Part shown: piece by piece, positions 17,854-26,454 of the stretch
Position numbering within the stretch: the first letter of the stretch is position 1
How the letters are laid out: the number at the start of each line of letters is the position of its first letter
Assembly: GCF_001557235.1 (NCBI RefSeq)
Contig: NZ_LSJI01000139.1
Span: forward strand, 5,580 to 69,579
Reading direction: 5' to 3'
Source: Phenylobacterium sp. CCH9-H3
GTDB taxonomy: Bacteria > Pseudomonadota > Alphaproteobacteria > Caulobacterales > Caulobacteraceae
DNA length: 64,000 nucleotides
Program-made: the position numbers and the translations under genes
The notes under the pieces: generated by a model
Seen by the model: the letters and a program-made list of their open reading frames with translations, nothing else
What the model was told of the DNA's origin: nothing
The model's database searches: none

Positions 17854-19302
17854 TCATGAGCGCGCCACGACGACGGCCGGCGACGCCTGCCAGCCTCCGC
17901 CCAGCGCCCGGGAGAGCGCGACCGTGGCCCGGGCCGCGTCGGCGCGGGCGGTCGTCGCGGCGTCCTGGACCTCGAGCAGGCGCCGCTCCGCGTCGAGCGC
18001 CTCGAACAGGCTGGCCGCACCGCCCTCGTAGGCCAATTTGGAGAGGTCGCGGGCCCGACCTAGGGCGGCCTCGCTCGCCTCCAGGTCCTGCGCCTGGCGG
18101 CTTCGGCGGCTCAGCAGCGAAAGGCTGTCCTCGACCTCGGCGACGGCCCGAAGCACGGTCCCCCGGTAGTCGGCGACAGCCTCGCGAGTGCGTCCTCGCG
18201 CGGCCTCTACACCGCCCCGGGCGGCGCCGAAATCGAACAGCCGTCCGGAGAATCCGGCGCTGCCCGAGGCTTGCAGGGCCTCGCTCGTGAAGAGCCCCGC
18301 CCCGCCAGTGGAAAGCAGCCCGACCAGTCCCCCGACATTCACGCGTGGGTAGTAGTCGGCCAGGGCCTGCGCCGTGCGGGCGTCGGCGGCCGCGACCCGA
18401 CGCTCGGCGGCGATGATGTCGGGACGCCGCCGGAGCAGGTCGGCCGGTCCTTCCGAGACATCCACGCCCAGCGCCGCCGGCAAGTGGCCCCGCCCGAGCT
18501 CCGCCTCGGCGCGGCCGGGCGCACGCCCGGCGAGCACGTCGATGCGGTTGAACGTGGCCTCCAATGCGGCTTCGAGCGCGGGGATCCTCGCCCGGGTCGC
18601 CGCAAGGTCGGCCTGAACCTGTTCCGCTTCGAGCTGCGCGGCCGCGCCGTTCTGGACGCTCAGGCGGACGAGGCGGTCCAGTTCGGCGAGCGTCCGCGTC
18701 CGCGCCGTGGCGATCTCGATCCGGCGCTGCAGTTCGCGGGCGCCGATGTAGGCCGTGGCGACCTCGGCGGCGACGGTGAGGCGTGCGCCGGCGACGCCCG
18801 CCGCGGCGGAAGCCTCGTCGGCGCTGGCGGCCCGCCGCGCCGCGGCCAGGCGGCCGAAGAGGTCGACTTCCCAGGACGCCGCGGCGTTGAGGCCGTAAGC
18901 CTCGCTGGTCCGGTCGTAGCCCGGGAAGGCCGAGGCGATGCGGGCGATCGGCTCGTTCAGGGACTGTCGCTGCCGGCCTGCCGAGCCGCCGACGACGCCC
19001 GTCGGAAGCGCGGCGGACCGAGCCACCCTCGAAGCCGCCGCCGCTTGCTGGAGGCGGGCGCTCGCCGCCTCCACGTCCAGGCTCCCGGCCAGGGACTCCT
19101 GGACGAGGCGGTCGAGGATGGGATCGCCGAACGCCGCCCACCAGCGGTCATCGGCCGGCGCGACCGTGCGCGGCGGCGTCAGCGCGGTGGTGTTGCGGTA
19201 GGCGGACGGAAGCTCGGTGAGCGGTGGCGCGTAAGGGCTTTGGCTGGCGCAGGCGACGAGCGATAAGGAGCCGGCCAGGACCAGAGGCAAACGCGGGATC
19301 AT
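17854..19302 (-). CDS. RND efflux outer-membrane factor, NodT family lipoprotein
   Basis: A 482-residue outer-membrane efflux protein. It is a lipoprotein: MIPRLPLVLAGSLSLVAC gives a lipobox with acylated Cys18. Two repeated TolC-like halves follow, with WWAAFGDPILDRLVQESL near the N-terminus, LNAAASWEVDLFGRLAAARR in the first half, and the RRRPDIIAAERRVAAADAR motif typical of OprM/NodT proteins. The ATG at 19302 follows AAGGAG. It is divergent from the TetR gene and the adaptor-pump operon, and completes a tripartite pump. Long open frames on the opposite strand are shadows. Confidence 0.93.
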   Translation of the reverse strand: MIPRLPLVLAGSLSLVACASQSPYAPPLTELPSAYRNTTALTPPRTVAPADDRWWAAFGDPILDRLVQESLAGSLDVEAASARLQQAAAASRVARSAALPTGVVGGSAGRQRQSLNEPIARIASAFPGYDRTSEAYGLNAAASWEVDLFGRLAAARRAASADEASAAAGVAGARLTVAAEVATAYIGARELQRRIEIATARTRTLAELDRLVRLSVQNGAAAQLEAEQVQADLAATRARIPALEAALEATFNRIDVLAGRAPGRAEAELGRGHLPAALGVDVSEGPADLLRRRPDIIAAERRVAAADARTAQALADYYPRVNVGGLVGLLSTGGAGLFTSEALQASGSAGFSGRLFDFGAARGGVEAARGRTREAVADYRGTVLRAVAEVEDSLSLLSRRSRQAQDLEASEAALGRARDLSKLAYEGGAASLFEALDAERRLLEVQDAATTARADAARATVALSRALGGGWQASPAVVVARS

Positions 19303-19329
19303 GGCCTGACTCCTTGTCGACAATAATGT

Positions 19330-19345
19330 GATGAGATAGATCATC
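19330..19345. promoter_or_regulatory. Palindrome between the efflux outer-membrane factor and TetR
   Basis: GATGA-gataga-TCATC is a 5-bp inverted repeat with a 6-bp spacer. It lies 28 bp upstream of the OMF start and ends 5 bp before the TetR ATG. That is the normal place for a TetR operator controlling both its own operon and the divergent OMF. Confidence 0.55.
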
Positions 19346-19349
19346 TTTC

Positions 19350-19976
19350 ATGGAAAGCAAGCCAGCAGCTGAAGCGACCGGCGCGCGGCGTCCTGGCCGT
19401 CCCACCGTCGATCGCCGCGAGGAGATCCTGGACGCGGCCGAGCGGCTCTACGACTCCATCGGCTTCGAGAAGACGACGATCGGAGACGTCGCGCGCGAAC
19501 TCGGCATGTCGCCGGCGAACCTGTATCGCAGCTTCCCGAACCGGCGCGCGATCGACGAAGCGGTCGCTCGCCGTCAGCTGTCGGCCATCGAGGACGCCGC
19601 CTGGGCGGTGGCCCGCAGCAGCGGCGACTCAGCCGAGGTGCTCAAGCAGTTCAGCCTGGTCGTGCTGCGGGAGACGCAGCGTATCCTGCTGCCCGAGCAG
19701 CGCATGCGTCCTCTGTGCGCCGTGGCCGGGCGCGAGCGGTGGCCCGTCGTCGAGGCCTACCTCGACAGCCTGAGAGGCGCCCTGCGTCACGTGATCATGG
19801 AAGGTCAGCGCTCCGGGGCATTCCGCAAGGCCGACCCTGAGCTCCTGGCCGACACGATAACCGCGGCCCTGACCCGGGTTTGGCATCCCTACATGATCGA
19901 GGTGTTCATCCGCGACGACCTGGAGGCCATGAGCGACCGCATTTGCGACCTTCTGGTCGAGGGTCTGCGAAATTAA
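19350..19976 (+). CDS. TetR-family repressor of the RND efflux system
   Basis: A 208-residue TetR protein. The helix-turn-helix spans about residues 20-65 (RREEILDAAERLYDSIGFEK, then MSPANLYRSFPNRRAIDEAV), followed by a helical C-terminal domain with HPYMIEVF near the end. The start ATG is within a few bases of a GATGA/TCATC palindrome. It is divergent from the OMF lipoprotein and 86 bp upstream of the adaptor on the same strand. Both arrangements are the norm for local efflux repressors released by a pump substrate. The inducer cannot be deduced. Confidence 0.9.
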   Translation: MESKPAAEATGARRPGRPTVDRREEILDAAERLYDSIGFEKTTIGDVARELGMSPANLYRSFPNRRAIDEAVARRQLSAIEDAAWAVARSSGDSAEVLKQFSLVVLRETQRILLPEQRMRPLCAVAGRERWPVVEAYLDSLRGALRHVIMEGQRSGAFRKADPELLADTITAALTRVWHPYMIEVFIRDDLEAMSDRICDLLVEGLRN

Positions 19977-20062
19977 ATAACTGTTCTGCTCATTTTTCAT
20001 CTTTCCAACCTGCGGCCCTGAACCTAACTCTGCGGTATCGACTTGATCCGCAGGAGCGCTCG

Positions 20063-21124
20063 ATGCGCCTCGTCCGACCCGGCTCCGCCGCGCCCCTGAT
20101 CTTCCTGATGCTCGCCGCGTGCAGCTCGGGCGCGACAGATGCCCCACCGGCGCCGCTCGTACGCACTCTCGTCGTAGGTCAGGGTGAAGCCGCCCCACTC
20201 CGCTACACGGGCGTGGTTCGCGCCCGCATCGAGAGCGATCTCGGGTTCCGCGTCGGCGGAAAGATCGTCGAGCGCCTGGTCGACCCCGGCCAGCGCGTTC
20301 GCCGCGGCCAGGCCCTGATGCGCCTGGACGTCACCGACCTCGGGCTGGCCGCGTCCGCAGCCGCCGACCGGTTACGGGCGGCGCAGGCGGAGGCCACACG
20401 CGCCGGCGCCGAGGAGGCGCGGCTTCGTCGGCTCGTAGAGGCGGGCGCAGTTTCGCGGTCCGCCTACGAGGTCGCGCTGGCCGCCGCGCAGTCCGCTACG
20501 GCCAACCTGTCGGCGGCGCGCGCCGGCGCCGACGAGGCCGCCAACCAGCGCGGATATGCAACCCTCATCGCGGACGCCGACGGCGTGGTGACCGACGTGC
20601 TGGCGCAGCCGGGCCAGGTCGTCAGCGCCGGCGCGCCGATCGTGCGCCTTGCCAGGGCGGGAGACCGCGAAGCCGCCGTCGCCGTGCCCGAAACCCAGGT
20701 CGCCATGCTGCCGCGGGTCGGCCACGCGCTCCTCTACGGATCGGACAGGCCACTCGCCGCCTGGCTGCGGGAGGTCGCGGGCGCCGCCGATCCGCTGACT
20801 CGCACCTACGCGGCGCGCTTCGCCCTGGCCGACGCCGGCCTTCCGCTGGGCGCGACGGTGACGGTCGAGCTTCCCCGGACCGGGGCTTCGCGGCTGTCCG
20901 TGCCCCTGTCGTCGCTTCACGACGGCGGCGGCGGTCCCGGCGTCTGGGTCGTCCGATCCGGACGGGTCACCCTGCGCCGGGTCCAGGTCGCGGAGCTCGG
21001 CGAGGAGACCGCGTCGATCGCGCCGGGGGCCCTGGCGCCCGGCGAACGGATCGTCGCGCTCGGCGCGCACCTCCTGCGGGAGGGCCAGTCCGTGCGCGTC
21101 GCGGCCGGGGCGGCGCCCCGATGA
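20063..21124 (+). CDS. RND efflux periplasmic adaptor (membrane fusion lipoprotein)
   Basis: A 353-residue HlyD/AcrA-type adaptor. MRLVRPGSAAPLIFLMLAAC gives a lipobox, so the mature protein is lipid-anchored. A lipoyl/barrel-sandwich domain (LGFRVGGKIVERLVDPGQRV) is split by an alpha-hairpin rich in Ala, Glu and Arg, and closes with LIADADGVVTDVLAQPGQVV. Beta-barrel and membrane-proximal domains follow. A longer upstream open frame exists, but the ATG at 20063 has AGGAG 6 nt before it and begins the lipoprotein signal. It overlaps the pump gene by 4 bp (ATGA), so the two are translationally coupled. Confidence 0.93.
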   Translation: MRLVRPGSAAPLIFLMLAACSSGATDAPPAPLVRTLVVGQGEAAPLRYTGVVRARIESDLGFRVGGKIVERLVDPGQRVRRGQALMRLDVTDLGLAASAAADRLRAAQAEATRAGAEEARLRRLVEAGAVSRSAYEVALAAAQSATANLSAARAGADEAANQRGYATLIADADGVVTDVLAQPGQVVSAGAPIVRLARAGDREAAVAVPETQVAMLPRVGHALLYGSDRPLAAWLREVAGAADPLTRTYAARFALADAGLPLGATVTVELPRTGASRLSVPLSSLHDGGGGPGVWVVRSGRVTLRRVQVAELGEETASIAPGALAPGERIVALGAHLLREGQSVRVAAGAAPR

Positions 21125-24100
21125 GAGGCCCCAACCTTTCCGCCATCGGCGTGCGCCACCGCTCGGTCACGCTGTTCCTGATCATCGCGATCGTGGCGGC
21201 GGGCGCCTTCGCCTTCCTGAAGCTGGGCCGCGCCGAGGACCCGAGCTTCACGCTCAAGGTCCTGACGGTGAACGCATTCTGGCCGGGCGCCACGGCGCAG
21301 GAGATGCAGGACCAGGTGGCGGACCGGCTCGAGAAGCGGCTGCAGGAGCTGCGCTACTACGACCGGGTCGAGACGCAGGCCCGCCCCGGCGTGGTCTCCA
21401 TGACGGTCCTCCTGAAGGACACCACCCCACCGGCCGCCGTCCCGGACGAGTTCTACCAGGCGCGGAAGAAGCTGGCCGACGAGGCGGTCAACCTGCCGCG
21501 CGGCGTCATCGGGCCGGTCGTCAACGACGAGTATTCCGACGTCTACTTCTCCCTCTTCGCACTCCAGGCCCGCGGGATGCCCCAGCGCCAGCTCGTCGCC
21601 GAGGCCGAAGCCCTGCGCGCGCGGCTGCTGCACGTGCCCGGCGTCAAGAAGGTCAACATCATCGGCGAGCGACGGCAGCGCATCTTCGTCGAGCTGTCCT
21701 ATCGCCGCCTGGCGACGCTGGGGCTGACGCCCGACCAGCTCATCACCGTGCTTTCCCAGCAGAACCTGCTCACCCCCGCCGGCGAGGTGCAGACCGGCGC
21801 CCAGTCGGTGAACATCCGCGTGGACGGCGCCTTCGACGACCTGGACGCGGTGCGCGCCACCGCCATCGCCGCAGGCGGGCGAAGCTTCCGTCTGGGGGAC
21901 ATCGCCGAGGTTCGCCGCGGCTACGAGGACCCGCCCGCCTACCTCGTCCGCCACGACGGCGCCCCGGCGCTGGTCCTCGGCGTCGTCATGCGCGAGCGCT
22001 GGAACGGCACCGTGCTGGGCGAGGCCCTGTCGAAAGCCACGAGCGACATCCGCGCCGAGCTGCCGGCCGGCCTGACGCTCACCCAGGTGGCGGACCAGTC
22101 CAAGAACATCGAGGAGGCCTACGGCGAGTTCATGTTGAAGTTCGCCGTCGCGCTGGCCGTGGTGATGGTGGTCAGCCTCGTGACGCTGGGCTTCCGCGTC
22201 GGCCTCGTCGTGGCCGCTGCGGTGCCGCTGACGCTGGCGGCGGTGTTCGTGATCATGCTGGCCACCGGGCGGGATTTCGACCGCATCACCCTCGGCGCGC
22301 TGATCCTTTCCCTCGGCCTGCTCGTCGACGACGCCATCATCGCCATCGAAATGATGGTGGTGAAGATGGAGGAGGGCCTCGACCGCCTGGCCGCCGCCAC
22401 CTTCGCCTGGGGCGCGACCGCCAGCCCCATGCTCACCGGCACCCTGGTCACGGTGATCGGCTTCCTCCCGGTCGGCTTCGCCCAGTCCAGCGCCGGGGAG
22501 TACGCCGGCAACATCTTCTGGATCGTGGCGTTCGCACTGCTGGTGTCGTGGGCGGTCGCCGTCTACTTCACGCCCTATCTCGGCGTGAAGCTGCTGCCCG
22601 CGATCAAGCCGGTCCCCGGCGGTCACGACGCGATCTATGCGACGTCACGCTACGCACGCCTGCGGTCCTGGGTCGATCGGTGCGTGGCCCATCGCGGGCG
22701 CGTGACGCTCGCCGTCGTGGCGGCCTTCCTCGTGGCGGGAGCGCTGCTGGCGCTGGTCGTGCCGAAGCAGTTCTTCCCCTCCTCCGACCGCCCCGAGGTG
22801 CTGGTCGAGGTCTATATGCCCAAGGGCTCCAGCATCGAGGCGACCGAAGCGGTGGTCCGGCGGCTGGAAGCCGACGTGCGGCGGCTGCCGCAGACCCGAT
22901 TCGTCGACGCCTATGTCGGCGCCGGAGCGCCCCGCTTCTTCCTGTCGCTGAACCCCGAACTGCCCGACCCCTCCTTCGCCAAGCTGGTCGTCCTGACCGC
23001 GGGTCACCGCGAGCGTGACGCGCTGCGCGAGGCGCTGAAGGCGGAGATCGCGAACGGCGCCTACCCGGAGGCGCGCGTGCGCGTCACCGGCCTGCTGTTC
23101 GGCCCGCCAGTGCCCTACCCGGTCGCCTTCCGGGTCTCGGGGCCGGACGCGAACCGACTTCGCGCGCTGGCGGCGGAGACGGCGCAGATCGTCCGCGCCA
23201 ACCCTAAGACCCGCGACGTCAATCTCGACTGGGGTGAGCGCGCGCCGGCGGTGAGGCTGCGGTTCGACCAGGAGCGGCTCCGGCTCCTGGGGCTCGATCC
23301 CTCGAGCGTCGCCCGCCAGGTCGGGGCTCTGGTCTCAGGCGTCACGGTTTCGCAGATGCGGGTGGGCGACCGCACGGTCGACGTGGTGGTCCGCGCGCCG
23401 GACGGCGAGCGCCGCGGGCTTTCCGACCTGACCAACCTCGCGATCACCACCGCTGACGGCCGCTCGGTCCCGCTCGCCGGCGTCGCGCGCCTCGTGCCGG
23501 AGTTCGAGGACCCCATCCTGATCCGACGCGACCGCACGCCGACCATCACCGTGCGCGCCGATATCGTACGGGGTGTCCAGCCGCCCGACGTCACCGCGGA
23601 GATCGTGCCCAAGCTGCGGGACCTGCAGGCGCGGCTGCCCGCGGGCTATGCGATCACGACCGCGGGGACGGTCGAGGAGTCGGGCAAGGCCAATGCCGCG
23701 CTCGCGCCGATCTTCCCGATCATGATCGCCCTGATGCTCACGGTGATCATGTTCCAGACCCGTTCGTTCCGGATGACCGGCCTGGTCTTCGCGACAGCGC
23801 CCCTGGGACTGGTCGGGGCCGTGCCGGCCCTGTTGCTGACCGGAAGCTCGTTCGGCTTCAACGCCATCCTCGGACTGATCGGCCTGGCGGGGATCCTGAT
23901 GCGCAACACGCTGATCCTGGTGGACCAGATCGAGGCGGAGCGCGCACGCGGCCTCGACGACCGCGCGGCCGTGGTGGAGGCGACCGTGCGGCGGGCTCGT
24001 CCCGTGCTGCTCACGGCGATGGCCGCCGTCCTCGCCTTCCTGCCGCTCACCCTCTCCAGCTTCTGGGGACCGCTGGCGATCGTACTCATCGGCGGCACGC

Positions 24101-24225
24101 TGGTCGGAACGGCGCTGACGCTCTTCTTCCTGCCGGCGCTCTACGCCCTGTGGTTCGGCGTCGGACGGCGACCCCAACCCACCGTCAGTGCCCACCTACA
24201 ACACGGAACCCATCACCATGGATGA
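21121..24225 (+). CDS. RND efflux pump, inner-membrane transporter (AcrB/HAE family)
   Basis: A 1,034-residue RND permease of full family length. It shows the N-terminal TM1 segment (HRSVTLFLIIAIVAAGAFAF), two large periplasmic loops and twelve membrane segments. The proton-relay aspartates are seen in TM4 as LGLLVDDAIIAIEMM, and a RAxPVLLTAMAAVLAF-type block lies near the C-terminus. It exports hydrophobic compounds from the periplasm or inner leaflet using the proton gradient. The C-terminal tail ends in a His-rich stretch (QHGTHHHG). The last 8 bp overlap the start of the flavoprotein gene, so TetR, adaptor, pump and flavoprotein form one operon. Confidence 0.95.
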   Translation: MRGPNLSAIGVRHRSVTLFLIIAIVAAGAFAFLKLGRAEDPSFTLKVLTVNAFWPGATAQEMQDQVADRLEKRLQELRYYDRVETQARPGVVSMTVLLKDTTPPAAVPDEFYQARKKLADEAVNLPRGVIGPVVNDEYSDVYFSLFALQARGMPQRQLVAEAEALRARLLHVPGVKKVNIIGERRQRIFVELSYRRLATLGLTPDQLITVLSQQNLLTPAGEVQTGAQSVNIRVDGAFDDLDAVRATAIAAGGRSFRLGDIAEVRRGYEDPPAYLVRHDGAPALVLGVVMRERWNGTVLGEALSKATSDIRAELPAGLTLTQVADQSKNIEEAYGEFMLKFAVALAVVMVVSLVTLGFRVGLVVAAAVPLTLAAVFVIMLATGRDFDRITLGALILSLGLLVDDAIIAIEMMVVKMEEGLDRLAAATFAWGATASPMLTGTLVTVIGFLPVGFAQSSAGEYAGNIFWIVAFALLVSWAVAVYFTPYLGVKLLPAIKPVPGGHDAIYATSRYARLRSWVDRCVAHRGRVTLAVVAAFLVAGALLALVVPKQFFPSSDRPEVLVEVYMPKGSSIEATEAVVRRLEADVRRLPQTRFVDAYVGAGAPRFFLSLNPELPDPSFAKLVVLTAGHRERDALREALKAEIANGAYPEARVRVTGLLFGPPVPYPVAFRVSGPDANRLRALAAETAQIVRANPKTRDVNLDWGERAPAVRLRFDQERLRLLGLDPSSVARQVGALVSGVTVSQMRVGDRTVDVVVRAPDGERRGLSDLTNLAITTADGRSVPLAGVARLVPEFEDPILIRRDRTPTITVRADIVRGVQPPDVTAEIVPKLRDLQARLPAGYAITTAGTVEESGKANAALAPIFPIMIALMLTVIMFQTRSFRMTGLVFATAPLGLVGAVPALLLTGSSFGFNAILGLIGLAGILMRNTLILVDQIEAERARGLDDRAAVVEATVRRARPVLLTAMAAVLAFLPLTLSSFWGPLAIVLIGGTLVGTALTLFFLPALYALWFGVGRRPQPTVSAHLQHGTHHHG

Positions 24226-25114
24226 CGTCATCATCGTCGGCGGCAGCTTTGCCGGTCTCGCCGCCGCGCTGCAGCTCGGCCGCGCCCGCCGCAAGGTCAC
24301 CGTTCTCGACACCGGACTGCCGCGCAACCGCTTCGCCGGCCGTTCGCATGGCCTGCTGGGCCACGATCACAAGCCGCCGCTGGACATCCTGGCCGAGGCG
24401 CGGCGGCAGCTGGCGCGCTATCCCGCCATCAGGCTGGTCAACGCCCGGGCCGACAGCGTCTCCGGCGCCATCGACGAGTTCTCCGTCCTCACGGCCGACG
24501 GCCAAAGCCTTGCCGCGCGCCGCCTGATCCTGAGCTATGGCGTCGTCGACCAGATGCCTGATGTTCCGGGGTTTGCCGAAGGCTGGGGCACGTCCATCGT
24601 CCCCTGCCCCTATTGCGACGGCTTTGAAGTCGCCGACCAGCATTGGGGCCTCGCCTGGTCCGGCCCGCCGTCGCACAATCAGGTCAGGCTGTTCCACGAC
24701 TGGACCGACAGGCTGACGGTCTTCGCCGATGGTCACGACATTCCGCCCGATGTCCGGGCCGATCTGGCGCGCCGCAACGTCGCTGTCGTCGATGGCCGGA
24801 TCACTGGGATTGCCCAACACGGGGGCCATGGCGCCACCGTCAAGCTCGATGCCGGCGGCGATGTCGCGGTGGACATCCTGTTCGCGCATCCGCGCAACAA
24901 GCCGTCCGCAAGCCTGCATGAATCGCTAGGCCTCGCCACGGTCGCTACGCCCCTCGGCGTCATCCTCAAGGTCGACGAGCGCCGCGAAACCAGCATGCCC
25001 GGCGTCTACGCCGCCGGCGACCTCGCCAACCCCATCACGCCGCCATCGGTCACCCTGGCGTCATCGCATGGCGCGATGGCGGGCATCTTCGCCCAGCAGT
25101 CGATGCTGGTTTGA
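24218..25114 (+). CDS. Thioredoxin-reductase-like FAD oxidoreductase
   Basis: A 298-residue flavoprotein. The N-terminal FAD-binding motif is DVIIVGGSFAGLAAALQLGR, the redox-active pair is in PCPYCDGFE, and the C-terminal FAD contact is GVYAAGDLAN. Where thioredoxin reductases have a second Rossmann motif (GxGxxA) for NADPH, this protein reads WGLAWSGPPSHNQVRLF and lacks it. It may therefore use another electron donor, or NADPH by an altered site, like ferredoxin-type or holomycin-type relatives. It overlaps the RND pump gene by 8 bp. Coupling a disulfide-type flavoprotein to an efflux operon suggests detoxification of an electrophile or thiol-reactive drug, but this is inference. Confidence 0.88.
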   Translation: MDDVIIVGGSFAGLAAALQLGRARRKVTVLDTGLPRNRFAGRSHGLLGHDHKPPLDILAEARRQLARYPAIRLVNARADSVSGAIDEFSVLTADGQSLAARRLILSYGVVDQMPDVPGFAEGWGTSIVPCPYCDGFEVADQHWGLAWSGPPSHNQVRLFHDWTDRLTVFADGHDIPPDVRADLARRNVAVVDGRITGIAQHGGHGATVKLDAGGDVAVDILFAHPRNKPSASLHESLGLATVATPLGVILKVDERRETSMPGVYAAGDLANPITPPSVTLASSHGAMAGIFAQQSMLV

Positions 25115-25228
25115 GGGCGATGACCGCCTGACTCCGGCGCGAGGGCCCGCATCGCCCGCGTGAGCCGGCGACAAGGTCCGCTGAGCGCCGGGGTATAGCG
25201 GCTATCGGCCGCCGGACGACCTCCGTCG

Positions 25229-26443
25229 CTAGCGGACCCAGAAGCCGGGCGCTGAGGTTCTGAAACCCGCCGCCCGGTACGCTGCGTCCACAAGCGCCTG
25301 GCCGCGTTCATTGAGGCCGACGCCGCCGCCCAGTCGGTTCATCACATAGCCGAACGACATCCGGGCTTCGCCGTCGGCGAAGCCGATACTGCCGCCGTAG
25401 CCTGGCGTGCCGAACGCTTGCTCTCCGATGATGACATGGCTGCCCGGTCCGAGCGCGCGAGCGCCCCAGGTCTTCGAGAACCCCAAGGTGAAGGTGGTGG
25501 GCAGCCGCAGCACGAGGTCGCACGCCGACGCTGACCTGGCCGTCCGCATCCCCGGCAGCATGCGCTCGCCGATCAGGCGCACCCGTTCGACCGAGCCATC
25601 CAGCGAGAGCGGCGCATAGATGCGCGCCAGCGCCCGCGCATTGGTGATCCCGCCGGCCGAGGGATGCTCCATGCCGCGCCGCCGCGCCGAGTTCACCGTG
25701 TGCGGTCGCAGATCACCGCCATCGTTGCCGGAGAGCTTCGCGCCGAACCAATCGGGTTCCTCCGCGATCTTCCGGAAGTACGCCGAACTCATGTCTGGCT
25801 CGGGCAGCTCTACCTCGGCGACGCGGTGATGCTCCGCCTCCGGAAGGCCGATCCAGGCGTCGGCGTCCAGCGGCTCAGCCACCTCCTCTCGGAAGAAGGC
25901 GCCGATGCTCCTGCCGGTGACGCGCCGGACCAGCTCGCCCTCGAGCCAACCGATTGTGATCCCGTGGTAGCCGTGAGCGGTCCCGGGCTCCCAGAGCGGT
26001 GCTTCGTCCGCCAGGCGGCGAGCGGCGAGGTCCCAATTGAATAGCGCGTCGTCGGGCAGCGCAGCCTGCCATACCGGAAGCCCTGCCTGATGGGCGAGCA
26101 CCATCGCCACCGTGGTGGCGGCCTTGCCGGCCTGGCCGAACTCCGGCCAGTAGCGCGCCACCGGGGCGTCGAAGTCGATCTCGCCGCGATCGGCCAGCAT
26201 GTGCAGGCAGAGGGCGGCCAGGCCCTTGGTCGTCGAGAACACCACCGCGATCGTGTCCTCCTCCCAAGGCCGGCCGCTGGCGTCCGCGAAGCCCCCCCAG
26301 AGATCGACGACCAGCTCCCCCTCGTGGCGGATCGCGACCGCGGCGCCGCGCTCGCCGTGCTGGCGGAAGTTTTGTTCGAAAGCCAGGCGCACGCCATCGA
26401 AGGCCGGCGCGCAGTGGCCGTGGATATGGACCGGCTGGGCCAC
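25229..26443 (-). CDS. Serine hydrolase, class C beta-lactamase/esterase family
   Basis: A 404-residue member of the penicillin-binding-protein-like serine hydrolases. The nucleophile and general base are S70 and K73 in VVFSTTKGLAAL. The YxN-like position is HGYHGITIGW, and a late HVIIGEQAFGTPGYGG stretch takes the place of the KTG strand, as in EstB-type carboxylesterases. No signal peptide is visible, so it is probably cytoplasmic and more likely an esterase than an antibiotic-resistance enzyme. The start is GTG 26443, with GAGGGG 8 nt upstream, 11 bp after the TonB receptor stop. The two are one operon facing an AraC regulator. Confidence 0.88.
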   Translation of the reverse strand: MAQPVHIHGHCAPAFDGVRLAFEQNFRQHGERGAAVAIRHEGELVVDLWGGFADASGRPWEEDTIAVVFSTTKGLAALCLHMLADRGEIDFDAPVARYWPEFGQAGKAATTVAMVLAHQAGLPVWQAALPDDALFNWDLAARRLADEAPLWEPGTAHGYHGITIGWLEGELVRRVTGRSIGAFFREEVAEPLDADAWIGLPEAEHHRVAEVELPEPDMSSAYFRKIAEEPDWFGAKLSGNDGGDLRPHTVNSARRRGMEHPSAGGITNARALARIYAPLSLDGSVERVRLIGERMLPGMRTARSASACDLVLRLPTTFTLGFSKTWGARALGPGSHVIIGEQAFGTPGYGGSIGFADGEARMSFGYVMNRLGGGVGLNERGQALVDAAYRAAGFRTSAPGFWVR

Positions 26444-26454
26444 GGGACGTCCCC

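Noticed and set aside
20917..22626. A minus-strand open frame of 569 codons
   Set aside because: It is antisense to the RND adaptor and pump, with a low-complexity His/Asp/Gly-rich translation and no motif.
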